DNA from: an uncultured Bacteroides sp.
GTDB taxonomy: Bacteria; Bacteroidota; Bacteroidia; Bacteroidales; Bacteroidaceae
Length of the DNA: 41,243 nt
Direction of reading: 5' to 3'
NCBI GenBank assembly: GCA_902492205.1
Contig: CABUKU010000028.1
Coordinates: forward strand, 1 to 41,243
The notes beneath the pieces are model-generated. The model had not been told where the DNA came from. It did no database searches and was given only the letters and a program-made list of their open reading frames with translations. Made by a program: the position numbers and the translations under genes. Of the stretch, positions 8,850 through 16,423 are shown piece after piece. Position 1 is the first letter of the stretch. Each line of letters opens with the position of its first letter.

Positions 8850-8917
8850 TTTGCAAATGTACATGAAAATAGTTAATTAACGGCCTTGTTTCTCACTAAA
8901 ATTAGTACATTTGCAAA
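8850..8917. promoter_or_regulatory. Divergent ftsK / DUF5063 promoters inside a perfect inverted repeat
   Basis: TTTGCAAATGTAC (8850-8862) and GTACATTTGCAAA (8905-8917) are exact reverse complements, 42 bp apart. Each arm contains a TACATTTG box matching the -7 consensus. The left one reads towards ftsK (8861-8854, minus), and the right one towards DUF5063 (8906-8913, plus, with a TTG-containing box near 8886). The two -7 boxes are thus mirror images. This could simply reflect two similar promoters, or a shared repressor site that covers both. Confidence 0.6.
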
Positions 8918-8932
8918 CTTAACTAAAATGAT

Positions 8933-9496
8933 ATGGAACAGAACAGCCAAGTTATATTTGACAGAAACACCATCGAATTTGTGACGGTGGCTGCAGAGTA
9001 TTGTGCTTTCCTTGAACGCTCGGAAGGTAAGAAACGTGCAGCGTTTGTTGATACGACTTTAAAGATACTTCCTTTGCTTTATCTCAAAGCTTCCATGCTT
9101 CCCGAAGTGGAAATGCTTGGCGAGGAAGCTCCCGAAACTTTCGTATCGGAAGAAGATTATGAAATTATGCGTTTGAACATTGCTTCGGTGTTGGGGGAAA
9201 AAGATGACTATCTGGAAGTTTTTCATCCTGACATGGCGTATAGTGACACTCCTATTAAGAAATGCATTTCGGAAGATCTTGCCGATATTTATCAAGATAT
9301 AAAGAATTTTATATTCGTATTTCAGTTAGGATATAATGAAACAATGAATGATTCCCTTGCTATTTGCAAAGAGAATTTTGCAATATATTGGGGACAGAAA
9401 TTGGTAAACACTTTAAGGGCTCTTCACGACGTGAAATATAATGTGAAAGATGACGACACTGACGAGGAAGAAGAAGAGCAGATAGATTTATTATGA
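8933..9496 (+). CDS. DUF5063-family protein
   Basis: The 187-residue product is acidic, has no signal peptide or membrane segment, and is probably cytoplasmic. The sequence (FVTVAAEYCAFLE near the N-terminus, EVFHPDMAYSD in the middle, YWGQKLVNTLRALHDV near the C-terminus) fits DUF5063, an alpha-helical family of unknown function. The tail is a run of Asp/Glu ending at the stop. It is the first gene of a three-gene plus-strand operon, and the exonuclease gene overlaps its stop by 4 bp. I infer a link to nucleic-acid metabolism only from these neighbours. Confidence 0.8.
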   Translation: MEQNSQVIFDRNTIEFVTVAAEYCAFLERSEGKKRAAFVDTTLKILPLLYLKASMLPEVEMLGEEAPETFVSEEDYEIMRLNIASVLGEKDDYLEVFHPDMAYSDTPIKKCISEDLADIYQDIKNFIFVFQLGYNETMNDSLAICKENFAIYWGQKLVNTLRALHDVKYNVKDDDTDEEEEEQIDLL

Positions 9497-10134
9497 TTTT
9501 AAAAAGAACTATAAAGAAAGAAGAAATATCAAACATGCCGCGGGCGACATTCAAGGGGAAGATTCATGTAATCCAAACCGAAGATGAAGCTTTGAAAGCT
9601 TTGGAGTATCTTAACTCCTGTCCGTTGGTAGGTATTGATTCGGAAACCAGACCGTCTTTTGTGAAAGGACAAACACACAAAGTAGCTTTGTTACAGGTAT
9701 CTACCAAAGATATATGTTTCCTTTTTCGTTTGAACATGATAGGATTGACAGAGCCGATTATTCGCTTTCTTGAGAATCCGGAGATTAAAAAGGTAGGCTT
9801 ATCACTGCACGATGACTTTGCTGTTTTGCATAAAAGAGCTCCTTTTACACAACAGTCGTGCATAGATATTCAGGACTATGTGAAGCAATTCGGCATACAG
9901 GACAAGAGTTTGCAGAAGATATACGCAATACTTTTCAGGCATAAAATATCAAAATCCCAAAGGCTTTCAAACTGGGAAGCGGATGTGCTGAGCGATGCAC
10001 AGAAAACGTATGCGGCAACCGATGCGTGGTCTTGCTATAAGATATACTTGTTTTTGCAGGAATTGCAACGCACGGGAAAATATGAACTGGAGGAGGAAGA
10101 AGTAACAGTTGAAACAGTTGAAGAACAATCATAA
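9493..10134 (+). CDS. DEDD-type 3'-5' exonuclease (RNase D-like domain)
   Basis: This protein of up to 213 residues consists almost entirely of a DEDDy exonuclease fold. Motif I is VGIDSETRPSF (Asp49, Glu51), motif II lies in SLHDDFAVLHK, and motif III is YAATDAWSCYKIY (Tyr-x3-Asp). Enzymes of this family remove nucleotides from RNA or DNA 3' ends with two metal ions. There is no HRDC domain, unlike full RNase D. The first ATG overlaps the DUF5063 stop; a second ATG at 9535 (residue 15, MPRATFKG) sits where the conserved fold begins and could be the true start. The substrate is unknown. Confidence 0.88.
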   Translation: MILKRTIKKEEISNMPRATFKGKIHVIQTEDEALKALEYLNSCPLVGIDSETRPSFVKGQTHKVALLQVSTKDICFLFRLNMIGLTEPIIRFLENPEIKKVGLSLHDDFAVLHKRAPFTQQSCIDIQDYVKQFGIQDKSLQKIYAILFRHKISKSQRLSNWEADVLSDAQKTYAATDAWSCYKIYLFLQELQRTGKYELEEEEVTVETVEEQS

Positions 10135-10136
10135 AT

Positions 10137-11324
10137 ATGGCTTATAAGAAAGTATTTCTCAGACCGGGAAAAGAAGAATCATTGAAGCGTTTTCATCCAT
10201 GGGTGTTTTCGGGTGCAATTCATCATATAGAAGGTGAGCCCGAAGAAGGCGAAGTGGTCAATGTATATACCTCGAAAGGGGATTTTATTGCTATGGGGCA
10301 TTTCCAGATAGGGAGCATTGCCGTGCGTGTCCTTTCTTTCAAAGAAGGTGAAACGGTAAACAAAGATTTTTGGAAGAAGAAGTTGCAGGTTGCTTATGAT
10401 ATGCGTAAGGCTATCGGCGTGGCATCTAATCCTATAAACAATACTTACCGCTTGGTTCACGGTGAAGGCGATAACCTGCCGGGATTGGTGATTGATGTAT
10501 ATGCTAAAACTGCTGTAATGCAGGCTCACTCTGCCGGAATGCACGTTTACAGAATGGAAATAGCCGATGCTCTTGCCGAAGTAATGGGGGACGTTGTTGA
10601 GAATATCTATTATAAATCTGAAACAACTTTGCCGTTTAAAGCGGATTTAGGGCCGGAAAACGGTTTCCTGAAAGGAGGCAGTAACGATAATGTAGCCATG
10701 GAATACGGTTTGAAATTTCATGTGGATTGGTTGAAAGGACAGAAAACAGGTTTCTTTGTAGACCAACGTGAAAACCGTGCCTTACTTGAGAAATATGCAA
10801 AGAACCGTTCTGTGCTCAATATGTTTTGTTACACAGGTGGCTTTTCGTTTTATGCTATGAGGGGAGGAGCTGAACTGGTTCATTCTGTAGATAGTTCCGC
10901 TAAAGCTATTGAACTTACCAACAGGAATGTGGAGCTGAACTTTCCGGGTGATAAACGCCATGAAGCCTTTGCCGAAGATGCATTTAAGTATCTCGACCGC
11001 ATGGGTGACCAATATGATTTGATTATTCTCGATCCGCCCGCCTTTGCCAAGCATAAAGATGCTTTGAGAAATGCACTGCAAGGATACCGTAAACTGAATG
11101 CAAAAGCTTTTGAGAAGATTAAACCGGGAGGAATCTTGTTTACATTCTCCTGTTCTCAGGTTGTGACAAAAGAAAACTTCCGTACGGCAGTGTTTACTGC
11201 CGCCGCTTTGTCGGGTAGAAGCGTACGCATCTTGCATCAGTTGACTCAACCGGCAGACCATCCGGTAAATATCTATCACCCTGAAGGAGAGTATCTGAAA
11301 GGGCTTGTTTTGTATGTTGAATAA
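10137..11324 (+). CDS. RlmI-type class I SAM-dependent 23S rRNA methyltransferase
   Basis: The product has 395 residues: an N-terminal PUA RNA-binding domain (about 1-75, including HPWVFSGAIHHIEG), an EEHEE-like middle part, and a Rossmann methyltransferase domain (about 190-395). The latter has NMFCYTGGFSFYAMRGG for SAM binding, the catalytic LDPPAFAK, and a downstream FSCSQ motif typical of RNA m5C methyltransferases. The best-known member, E. coli RlmI, makes m5C1962 in 23S rRNA. The gene begins 2 bp after the exonuclease stop, so the two are co-transcribed, which points to an RNA-centred operon. Confidence 0.9.
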   Translation: MAYKKVFLRPGKEESLKRFHPWVFSGAIHHIEGEPEEGEVVNVYTSKGDFIAMGHFQIGSIAVRVLSFKEGETVNKDFWKKKLQVAYDMRKAIGVASNPINNTYRLVHGEGDNLPGLVIDVYAKTAVMQAHSAGMHVYRMEIADALAEVMGDVVENIYYKSETTLPFKADLGPENGFLKGGSNDNVAMEYGLKFHVDWLKGQKTGFFVDQRENRALLEKYAKNRSVLNMFCYTGGFSFYAMRGGAELVHSVDSSAKAIELTNRNVELNFPGDKRHEAFAEDAFKYLDRMGDQYDLIILDPPAFAKHKDALRNALQGYRKLNAKAFEKIKPGGILFTFSCSQVVTKENFRTAVFTAAALSGRSVRILHQLTQPADHPVNIYHPEGEYLKGLVLYVE

Positions 11325-11495
11325 AAGACAAATATTAAATAAGGTTAATAACAAGCAGATATATGGTACTAAAGTATGTTGCATAACATAAAAGTCCATA
11401 TATTTGCACTGTGTTTTTCATGGTATTAGATTTAAGGTTAACAAAGATTGGTTGTCCGTGACGGATATGCCAATTTTTTTTGCCCTTATTGCTTC

Positions 11496-14228
11496 TTATT
11501 TTATGGAGAATAATTCAAGTAATTGTTTTTTCTTCAATGGTTTTGCTAAGAAACTGTTACATCCTGCATCAATGGCGCTAACCTTGTCAGAATCAAAAGC
11601 ATTTGCAGTAAGTGCAATAATTTCAATCCCCGTATTGAATTCCCTGATTTTTCGGGTTGCTTCCAATCCTCCCATAATAGGCATTTTCATATCCATAAGA
11701 ACGAAGTCGAATTTTTCGTTGCGAACCTTCTCAACGGCATCCACACCATTCTGTACCCGGGTAAGATTGTAATCTTTAAGGATGTGTTTTACCAACAGGT
11801 AGTTACTATCGTTATCTTCGGCAACCAGAATCTTCAAAGCTTCTTTATCTGCATCGTTCAAAGGTAACTGCCGTTTTGAGAATTGGGGATTCACTGTATT
11901 TTCACTTTCTCTAATATCTATATTGCATGGTATCCAAGCCCAGAAAGTAGAACCGGAACCGGGGATAGAGGAGAAACCCACTTCTCCGCCTGCTGCTTCG
12001 ATAATAGCTCTTGAGATTGCCAGCCCTAGTCCTGTTCCCTGTGCAAATTCATTAAGTTTCTGGAATCGGCCGAATACCCTGTTTTGCAGTTCTTTCGGAA
12101 TACCCACTCCCGAGTCTTCCACATAGAACCGTATGCCGCCTTTTACAATTGAATATCCCATTTTGATATATCCCGACTTGGTGCATTTTATTGCATTGGT
12201 CAGGTAATTCATCCACACTTGTTTGAGACGGTTGCGATCCAAGAAAATCCAGCAATCCGGCACAGATTCGTCCATGAGGAATTGTACGTCGGGATTTGTA
12301 ATCTTCGGCTGGATCATTGTATATAATTCGTTGCATACTTTTGCCAGGTTGAATTCCTCTCTCTTACGCTCGAGGATGCCTGATTCTATTTTGGAAAGAT
12401 CGAGAATATCGTTGATTAGTCGTAATAGCAACTCGTTGTTGGATTGGATAATTTCCATATATTCTTCTTTCTCCTCTTGGTCTTCACAGCTTGTCATCAA
12501 TTCCGAAAAGCCCACGATTGCATTCAAAGGAGTGCGTATTTCATGGCTCATATTGGCAAGGAAAGCAGATTTAAGACGGTCGGAAAGTTCGGCTTTCTCT
12601 TTTAGTTCTTTCAACTCTTTGGTTACTTTCTCCCATTTGGTATTGTTGAACCGGATACCGGTGTAGCGGACTACTTTTCCTTTCCTGTCTCTTTCGGACT
12701 GTATGCCTGTAATTACATAATATTGCCACTCTTTGTCCCATTTGGTTTTGGAACGGTATTTGAAATTGAAATCCTTGTCCGCTCCTTGAAGCATATGGTC
12801 AATATATTCTTGGACACAATTTACATCATCGGGATGTGCGGCAGCCAAAAATTCTTCGGGAGTAATCAGCTTATCGGGGTTAAAGTCATTGACTGGTTCA
12901 TTGAAGGCTTTGAACAGTTTACTTTTGACGTCGAAATCCCAGTAAGACATACCAACGGTTTTGAACGTGAGTTCCATTTTATAGTTTCGCTCCCTGATCT
13001 CTTCATTCAGTTGATGGATTTTGGATATATCCTGCCTGAAACCTGTATATTGTATAATATTGCCATCTTCGTCATGTTCAAAAGGAATGCCGGTAATGTT
13101 GCAATATTGCCATGTATTATCGTATTTTGTCTTGATGCGGCAAGTAAGATTCAAAGTTGTATTTTTACCCGATTTCAGAGATTGTATAAAATCATTAAAT
13201 ATGGAATAGTCTTCCATATGCAATACCTCCATGTATTCCTGGATGGTTATCGGCTTTTCGCTTGCATAATCGTTGATAGGATCATTATGAGATTCAAACA
13301 GACCGGTACGTACATCATAATCCCAATGAACAATACCGCTTATCTGCATTGCCAACTCTCGTTTGGCTATTAAGTCTTGTGTCTTCTTCGCCATCTGCAG
13401 TTTTTCCGTGACATCTATCTCTGTTCCCACGATTTGCAGCTTTCCCCTGTGCTCGGTGGATAAACGCATCCTGCTTTCGTAATAGCGGTATTGGTTTTCC
13501 TGTTCGTTGAAAAAGCGTAATGTTATGTTGCCGTGTTGGATTTCTTTGTTGATTAATTGTGAAAATAGTTGCATTAGCAGGGAACTGTCTTGTGAGGGCA
13601 ATTTGTCCAACAGTTCTTGCAATGTCATGGTATCTTTTACAATGGGTTCTCCATGTAAAGGACTGAACTTTTTTTTATGTACATCATATACCCACGAAGA
13701 CATTTTGGCGGCATCCATTGCCATTTCCAGATTTTTCTTGTTTTCTTCGGTGTGAAATTCTGCTTCTTTCATAGCAGTCACATCGTTGGTGATCAGCATG
13801 TGGGCGATGACTTTTTTTTCTTTATTCCATATCCCGATTATCTTGACTTCATAAATCATGGAGTTTTTATTGCTGCTTTCATAATAAGCATCATCGTTGA
13901 TACGGTCAAAGTCATATTCAAATTTTAAAGAAATATCTTCTCCGGATTTTATTTTTGCCAGGAGTTCTTCGTCAACGTAAGGGCTTTTGTAAAGGTTAAC
14001 TTTGTTTATAACAGTATTTTTGTCGGCTACTCCATATATGCGTAGTGCATAGTCATTAATGCTTCGTAGAACACCTGTGGTATCATAAATTTCTATTCCC
14101 ATCGGCAAACGGGCATAGACGTTTTCGGTAAATAAAACCTTTTCTTCTATTAATTCGGATATTTCTTTTTCAAAAGAAGTATTCTCATCTTCATTGGATA
14201 CCTTTTCATTCTGCTCCATCTGTTCCAT
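11496..14228 (-). CDS. Soluble multi-PAS hybrid histidine kinase
   Basis: The product has 910 residues with no signal peptide or membrane segment, so it should be cytoplasmic. In order I see four PAS-like modules (about 35-150, 165-280, 290-405 and 412-525; the last three share YDV/DFDV and TGIR/TGFR elements), then HisKA with FLANMSHEIRTPLNAIVGF (phospho-His562). An HATPase domain follows (VEDSGVGIP, GTGLGLAISR), then a C-terminal receiver with phospho-Asp846 in FVLMDMKMPIMGG. It senses an intracellular or diffusible signal and transfers phosphate internally to the receiver. No output domain or partner regulator gene is adjacent, so the downstream partner is not known. It faces a long repeat-rich gap. 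Confidence 0.92.
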   Translation of the reverse strand: MEQMEQNEKVSNEDENTSFEKEISELIEEKVLFTENVYARLPMGIEIYDTTGVLRSINDYALRIYGVADKNTVINKVNLYKSPYVDEELLAKIKSGEDISLKFEYDFDRINDDAYYESSNKNSMIYEVKIIGIWNKEKKVIAHMLITNDVTAMKEAEFHTEENKKNLEMAMDAAKMSSWVYDVHKKKFSPLHGEPIVKDTMTLQELLDKLPSQDSSLLMQLFSQLINKEIQHGNITLRFFNEQENQYRYYESRMRLSTEHRGKLQIVGTEIDVTEKLQMAKKTQDLIAKRELAMQISGIVHWDYDVRTGLFESHNDPINDYASEKPITIQEYMEVLHMEDYSIFNDFIQSLKSGKNTTLNLTCRIKTKYDNTWQYCNITGIPFEHDEDGNIIQYTGFRQDISKIHQLNEEIRERNYKMELTFKTVGMSYWDFDVKSKLFKAFNEPVNDFNPDKLITPEEFLAAAHPDDVNCVQEYIDHMLQGADKDFNFKYRSKTKWDKEWQYYVITGIQSERDRKGKVVRYTGIRFNNTKWEKVTKELKELKEKAELSDRLKSAFLANMSHEIRTPLNAIVGFSELMTSCEDQEEKEEYMEIIQSNNELLLRLINDILDLSKIESGILERKREEFNLAKVCNELYTMIQPKITNPDVQFLMDESVPDCWIFLDRNRLKQVWMNYLTNAIKCTKSGYIKMGYSIVKGGIRFYVEDSGVGIPKELQNRVFGRFQKLNEFAQGTGLGLAISRAIIEAAGGEVGFSSIPGSGSTFWAWIPCNIDIRESENTVNPQFSKRQLPLNDADKEALKILVAEDNDSNYLLVKHILKDYNLTRVQNGVDAVEKVRNEKFDFVLMDMKMPIMGGLEATRKIREFNTGIEIIALTANAFDSDKVSAIDAGCNSFLAKPLKKKQLLELFSIK

Positions 14229-14303
14229 ATTTTTAGTTATGTATGGTATGCCGTTGTTATATTTGTATTATTCTTAACTAATATTTACAATACGGTATGT
14301 CTA

Positions 14304-14311
14304 CAAAAGTA
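14304..14311 (-). promoter_or_regulatory. -7 box for the hybrid kinase
   Basis: The minus strand reads TACTTTTG, matching TAnnTTTG, about 70 nt before the kinase ATG. No clear TTTG box lies at the expected upstream distance. Confidence 0.35.
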
Positions 14312-14651
14312 TAACAAAAAAATGAAATAGTGAAATTTAAAGTGGTAAAAGTAAATAGGGAAATATCTAAGTTATTTTCAGACTTAAATAATGATTTTCA
14401 GAATTTTACCTTCAAATGTCCATTTAACATTTAGCAGGTTCATTACAAAGAAGATACAGTGAACATTTAACATTCCTAATGTCCACTTTATCTTCATTTT
14501 ATGTTCATGGTTCATTTGTATTGCCGATCAGGTTGACAATGATAAATGTAGGGAGATTTATTTCAATCAACAGCATGTTTAATTGAAAACAACAGGTCAT
14601 TTAAAAAAAACATAAGGACAATTAAGAGAAAACGACGGGACATTTAAGTGA

Positions 14652-14667
14652 GTCAGTGTACACTGAC
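14652..14667. repeat. Perfect 16 bp palindrome
   Basis: GTCAGTGTACACTGAC is its own reverse complement. It lies at the junction between the AT-rich and GC-richer halves of the tandem array. A dimeric regulator could bind it, or in RNA it could contribute to a hairpin. Confidence 0.7.
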
Positions 14668-14678
14668 AGGCGAGACGG

Positions 14679-14706
14679 TGTACAGTAACTCGGTAGTTAC
14701 TGTACA
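14679..14706. repeat. Inverted repeat with 12 bp arms and 4 bp loop
   Basis: TGTACAGTAACT (14679-14690) and AGTTACTGTACA (14695-14706) are exact reverse complements around a CGGT loop. No T-run follows on either strand, so it is not a usual terminator. It shares the TGTACA core with the 16 bp palindrome just upstream. Confidence 0.75.
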
Positions 14707-14738
14707 GTAACCGGCGAGAAGACGTAGTGTAACTTGGG

Positions 14739-14789
14739 TTAGAGAGGGATTTTATGAACAGAACCGTAGGCTTTTGGCATTTCATTCAT
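14739..14789 (-). CDS. Doubtful 16-codon reading frame at a promoter-like sequence
   Basis: The frame reads MNEMPKAYGSVHKIPL and stops. Its ATG coincides with the predicted start site of the minus-strand promoter-like sequence at 14794-14825, so any message would be leaderless. I recognise no family. It may be the start of a lost gene, a tiny peptide or chance. Confidence 0.2.
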   Translation of the reverse strand: MNEMPKAYGSVHKIPL

Positions 14790-14793
14790 ACTG

Positions 14794-14825
14794 TAAATAT
14801 ACGAAATATTTCTGTAATTTCCAAA
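14794..14825 (-). promoter_or_regulatory. Promoter-like sequence reading into the tandem array
   Basis: The minus strand has TTTG (14825-14822), a 20 nt spacer and TATATTTA (14801-14794), one base short of the -7 consensus. The predicted start near 14787 would transcribe the palindromes and the 22 bp array. A second, isolated TACTTTTG box on the same strand is at 14855-14848. Confidence 0.4.
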
Positions 14826-15089
14826 TTTTAGGGTAAAAATAGGTGCACAAAAGTACAGCAGTTTACAGTATTTCCTTATTTTTCTTTTGAAAGCAACGTA
14901 TATAAAAAATGAATATAAAAGTGAAGATAAAGTGGATATTGGAAAAGTTAAACGTTCATCGCAACTCACTTATAACAAGATAACTAAATATCAGATGAAC
15001 ATTTGAAGGTAAAAGTAGAAAACTGTATTTAAAGGAACTTGATTTTAAAATAACCCTGTGTTAAGTCCTGCTTTCCCAAATAATTTACA

Positions 15090-15097
15090 TACATTTG
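15090..15097 (+). promoter_or_regulatory. -7 box for the nucleoside transporter operon
   Basis: TACATTTG matches TAnnTTTG 59 bp before the transporter ATG. The -33 box is not clear; TTTC at 15072 is closer than usual. The site lies outside the inverted-repeat block. Confidence 0.45.
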
Positions 15098-15155
15098 TAA
15101 ACTGTATAAATATATTATATTTAAGGAAAAACACATATAAAAAGATTAATGAATT

Positions 15156-16403
15156 ATGAGCATTAAATATCGTTTGATAATTATGAACTTCCTGCAATTC
15201 TTTGTGTGGGGAGCTTGGTTGATTTCTCTGGGTGGATATATGGGAAGAGAATTGCACTTTGAAGGCGGTCAGATAGGTGCCATATTTGCAACAATGGGTA
15301 TCGCTTCCTTGATTATGCCCGGAATTGCAGGTATTATCGCTGATAAGTGGGTTAATGCGGAACGTCTTTACGGCATCTGTCATTTGCTTGGTGCCTGTTT
15401 CCTTTTTTATGCTTCTACTGCTACAACCTATGATCAAATGTATTGGGCGATGTTGCTGAATCTGATGGTGTATATGCCTACTTTGGCTCTTACCAACACG
15501 GTTTCTTATAATGCTTTGGAACAATATAAGTGCGATATTATCAAAGATTTCCCTCCCATACGTGTGTGGGGGACTGTCGGATTTATTTGTGCTATGTGGG
15601 CGGTGGATCTTACCGGATTTAAGAACTCCAGTGCACAGCTTTATGTAAGTGCTGTTTCTGCATTGGTATTAGGGCTGTATGCGTTTACACTTCCTGCTTG
15701 TCCTCCGGCAAAAACAGAAAGTAAAAATTGGTATTCTGCTTTCGGGCTGGACGCATTCGTACTTTTCAAAAAGAGGAAAATGTTTATTTTCTTCCTCTTC
15801 TCCATGTTATTGGGTGCTGCTTTGCAGATAACCAACTCATACGGAGATTTGTTTCTGGGTAGCTTTGCTTCCATACCGGAATATGCAGACTCGTTCGGAG
15901 TAAAGCATTCGGTTATTCTTTTATCTATTTCCCAGATGTCTGAAACACTCTTTATATTAGCCATCCCGTTCTTCCTGAAACACTTTGGAATAAAGAAAGT
16001 GATGCTCATCAGCATGTTTGCTTGGGTATTCCGTTTCGGATTGTTCGGCTTGGGTAATCCGGGCACAGGATTGTGGATGCTTATTTTGTCAATGATAGTA
16101 TATGGTATGGCTTTCGATTTCTTCAATGTATCGGGTTCGTTGTTTGTTGAACAGGAAGCTAACCCGGCTATCAGAGCCAGTGCGCAGGGATTGTTTTTTA
16201 TGATGACAAATGGTTTGGGAGCTGTGATTGGCGGCTATGCCAGCGGTGCGGTGGTAGATGCTTTTTCCGTGTATGCCGATGGTATGCTGGTGAGCCGCGA
16301 GTGGACATCTATCTGGATGATTTTTGCCGCTTACGCTTTGGCTATCGGGGTTTTGTTTGCCATAGTTTTTAAATATAAACACACTTCGCAAACATTGAAA
16401 TAA
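15156..16403 (+). CDS. NupG/XapB-family nucleoside:H+ symporter (MFS)
   Basis: This 415-residue protein has about twelve hydrophobic segments. The start, MNFLQFFVWGAWLISLGGYM, and the ADKWVNAERLYGICHLLGA loop fit the nucleoside-H+ symporter branch of the major facilitator superfamily; the conserved region between helices 4 and 5 contains FPPIRVWGTVGFI. Members take up nucleosides with protons across the inner membrane, which suits a gut or host-associated scavenger. It is the first gene of a plus-strand cluster with the bifunctional nuclease (20 bp gap) and rsmE. Which nucleosides are carried cannot be told. Confidence 0.88.
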   Translation: MSIKYRLIIMNFLQFFVWGAWLISLGGYMGRELHFEGGQIGAIFATMGIASLIMPGIAGIIADKWVNAERLYGICHLLGACFLFYASTATTYDQMYWAMLLNLMVYMPTLALTNTVSYNALEQYKCDIIKDFPPIRVWGTVGFICAMWAVDLTGFKNSSAQLYVSAVSALVLGLYAFTLPACPPAKTESKNWYSAFGLDAFVLFKKRKMFIFFLFSMLLGAALQITNSYGDLFLGSFASIPEYADSFGVKHSVILLSISQMSETLFILAIPFFLKHFGIKKVMLISMFAWVFRFGLFGLGNPGTGLWMLILSMIVYGMAFDFFNVSGSLFVEQEANPAIRASAQGLFFMMTNGLGAVIGGYASGAVVDAFSVYADGMLVSREWTSIWMIFAAYALAIGVLFAIVFKYKHTSQTLK

Positions 16404-16423
16404 AATCAAACGTTCTTCATATA

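Larger units (their letters stand above)
14573..14721. repeat. Degenerate 21-22 bp tandem repeat array
   Basis: Three consecutive 22 bp units begin at 14656, 14678 and 14700, sharing a [GC]TGTACA[CG]T[GA]AC start; the first and third also end in GGCGAGA. Upstream, four more diverged units begin at 14573, 14595, 14616 and 14638; the last three share a GG(A/T)CA(A/T)TTAA core, and the first shares TTTAA. Spacing alternates between 21 and 22 bp, which keeps units on the same DNA face but is not a multiple of three, so a coding repeat is unlikely. Such pitch is seen in iterons and in operator arrays. No replication gene is nearby. Confidence 0.6.
14404..15014. repeat. 611 bp block bounded by imperfect inverted repeats of about 105 bp
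   Basis: The left arm (14404-14508), read on the plus strand, aligns with the right arm (14909-15014), read on the minus strand. One single-base gap is needed. By hand count about 80 of 105 positions match, and most mismatches are transitions. The outermost 16 bases, TTTTACCTTCAAATGT, are identical, and so is an inner 15-mer, TCCACTTTATCTTCA. Both arms place these two words exactly 78 bp apart. The 400 bp between the arms holds the tandem array. No transposase gene or clear target-site duplication is visible. It could be a decayed MITE-like or fold-back element, or a duplicated regulatory segment. Confidence 0.65.
14229..15155. other. Gene-poor, AT-rich 0.9 kb intergenic region
   Basis: No convincing protein gene lies between the hybrid kinase and the nucleoside transporter, which diverge from here. 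The region holds a kinase promoter box (14304-14311), a 611 bp block with imperfect inverted ends, a 21-22 bp tandem array, two palindromes, a minus-strand promoter-like sequence with a 16-codon reading frame, and the transporter promoter (15090-15097). The longest reading frames (60-80 codons) have no recognisable motif. Confidence 0.7.

Noticed and set aside
12723..13373. 216-codon plus-strand frame within the hybrid kinase gene
   Set aside because: It is the reverse-complement shadow of the PAS modules, with hydrophobic low-information sequence and no family resemblance.
14258..14265. Plus-strand TATATTTG box upstream of the inverted-end block
   Set aside because: There is no matching -33 box and no downstream gene; in AT-rich sequence of this length one such match is expected by chance.
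14573..14721. CRISPR array in the tandem-repeat region
   Set aside because: Units are adjacent with no unique spacers, vary strongly, and no cas gene is in the window.
14739..14969. 76-codon minus-strand frame over the promoter-like region
   Set aside because: Its upstream half spans the predicted promoter and has no domain-like sequence; only the last 16 codons follow a plausible start.
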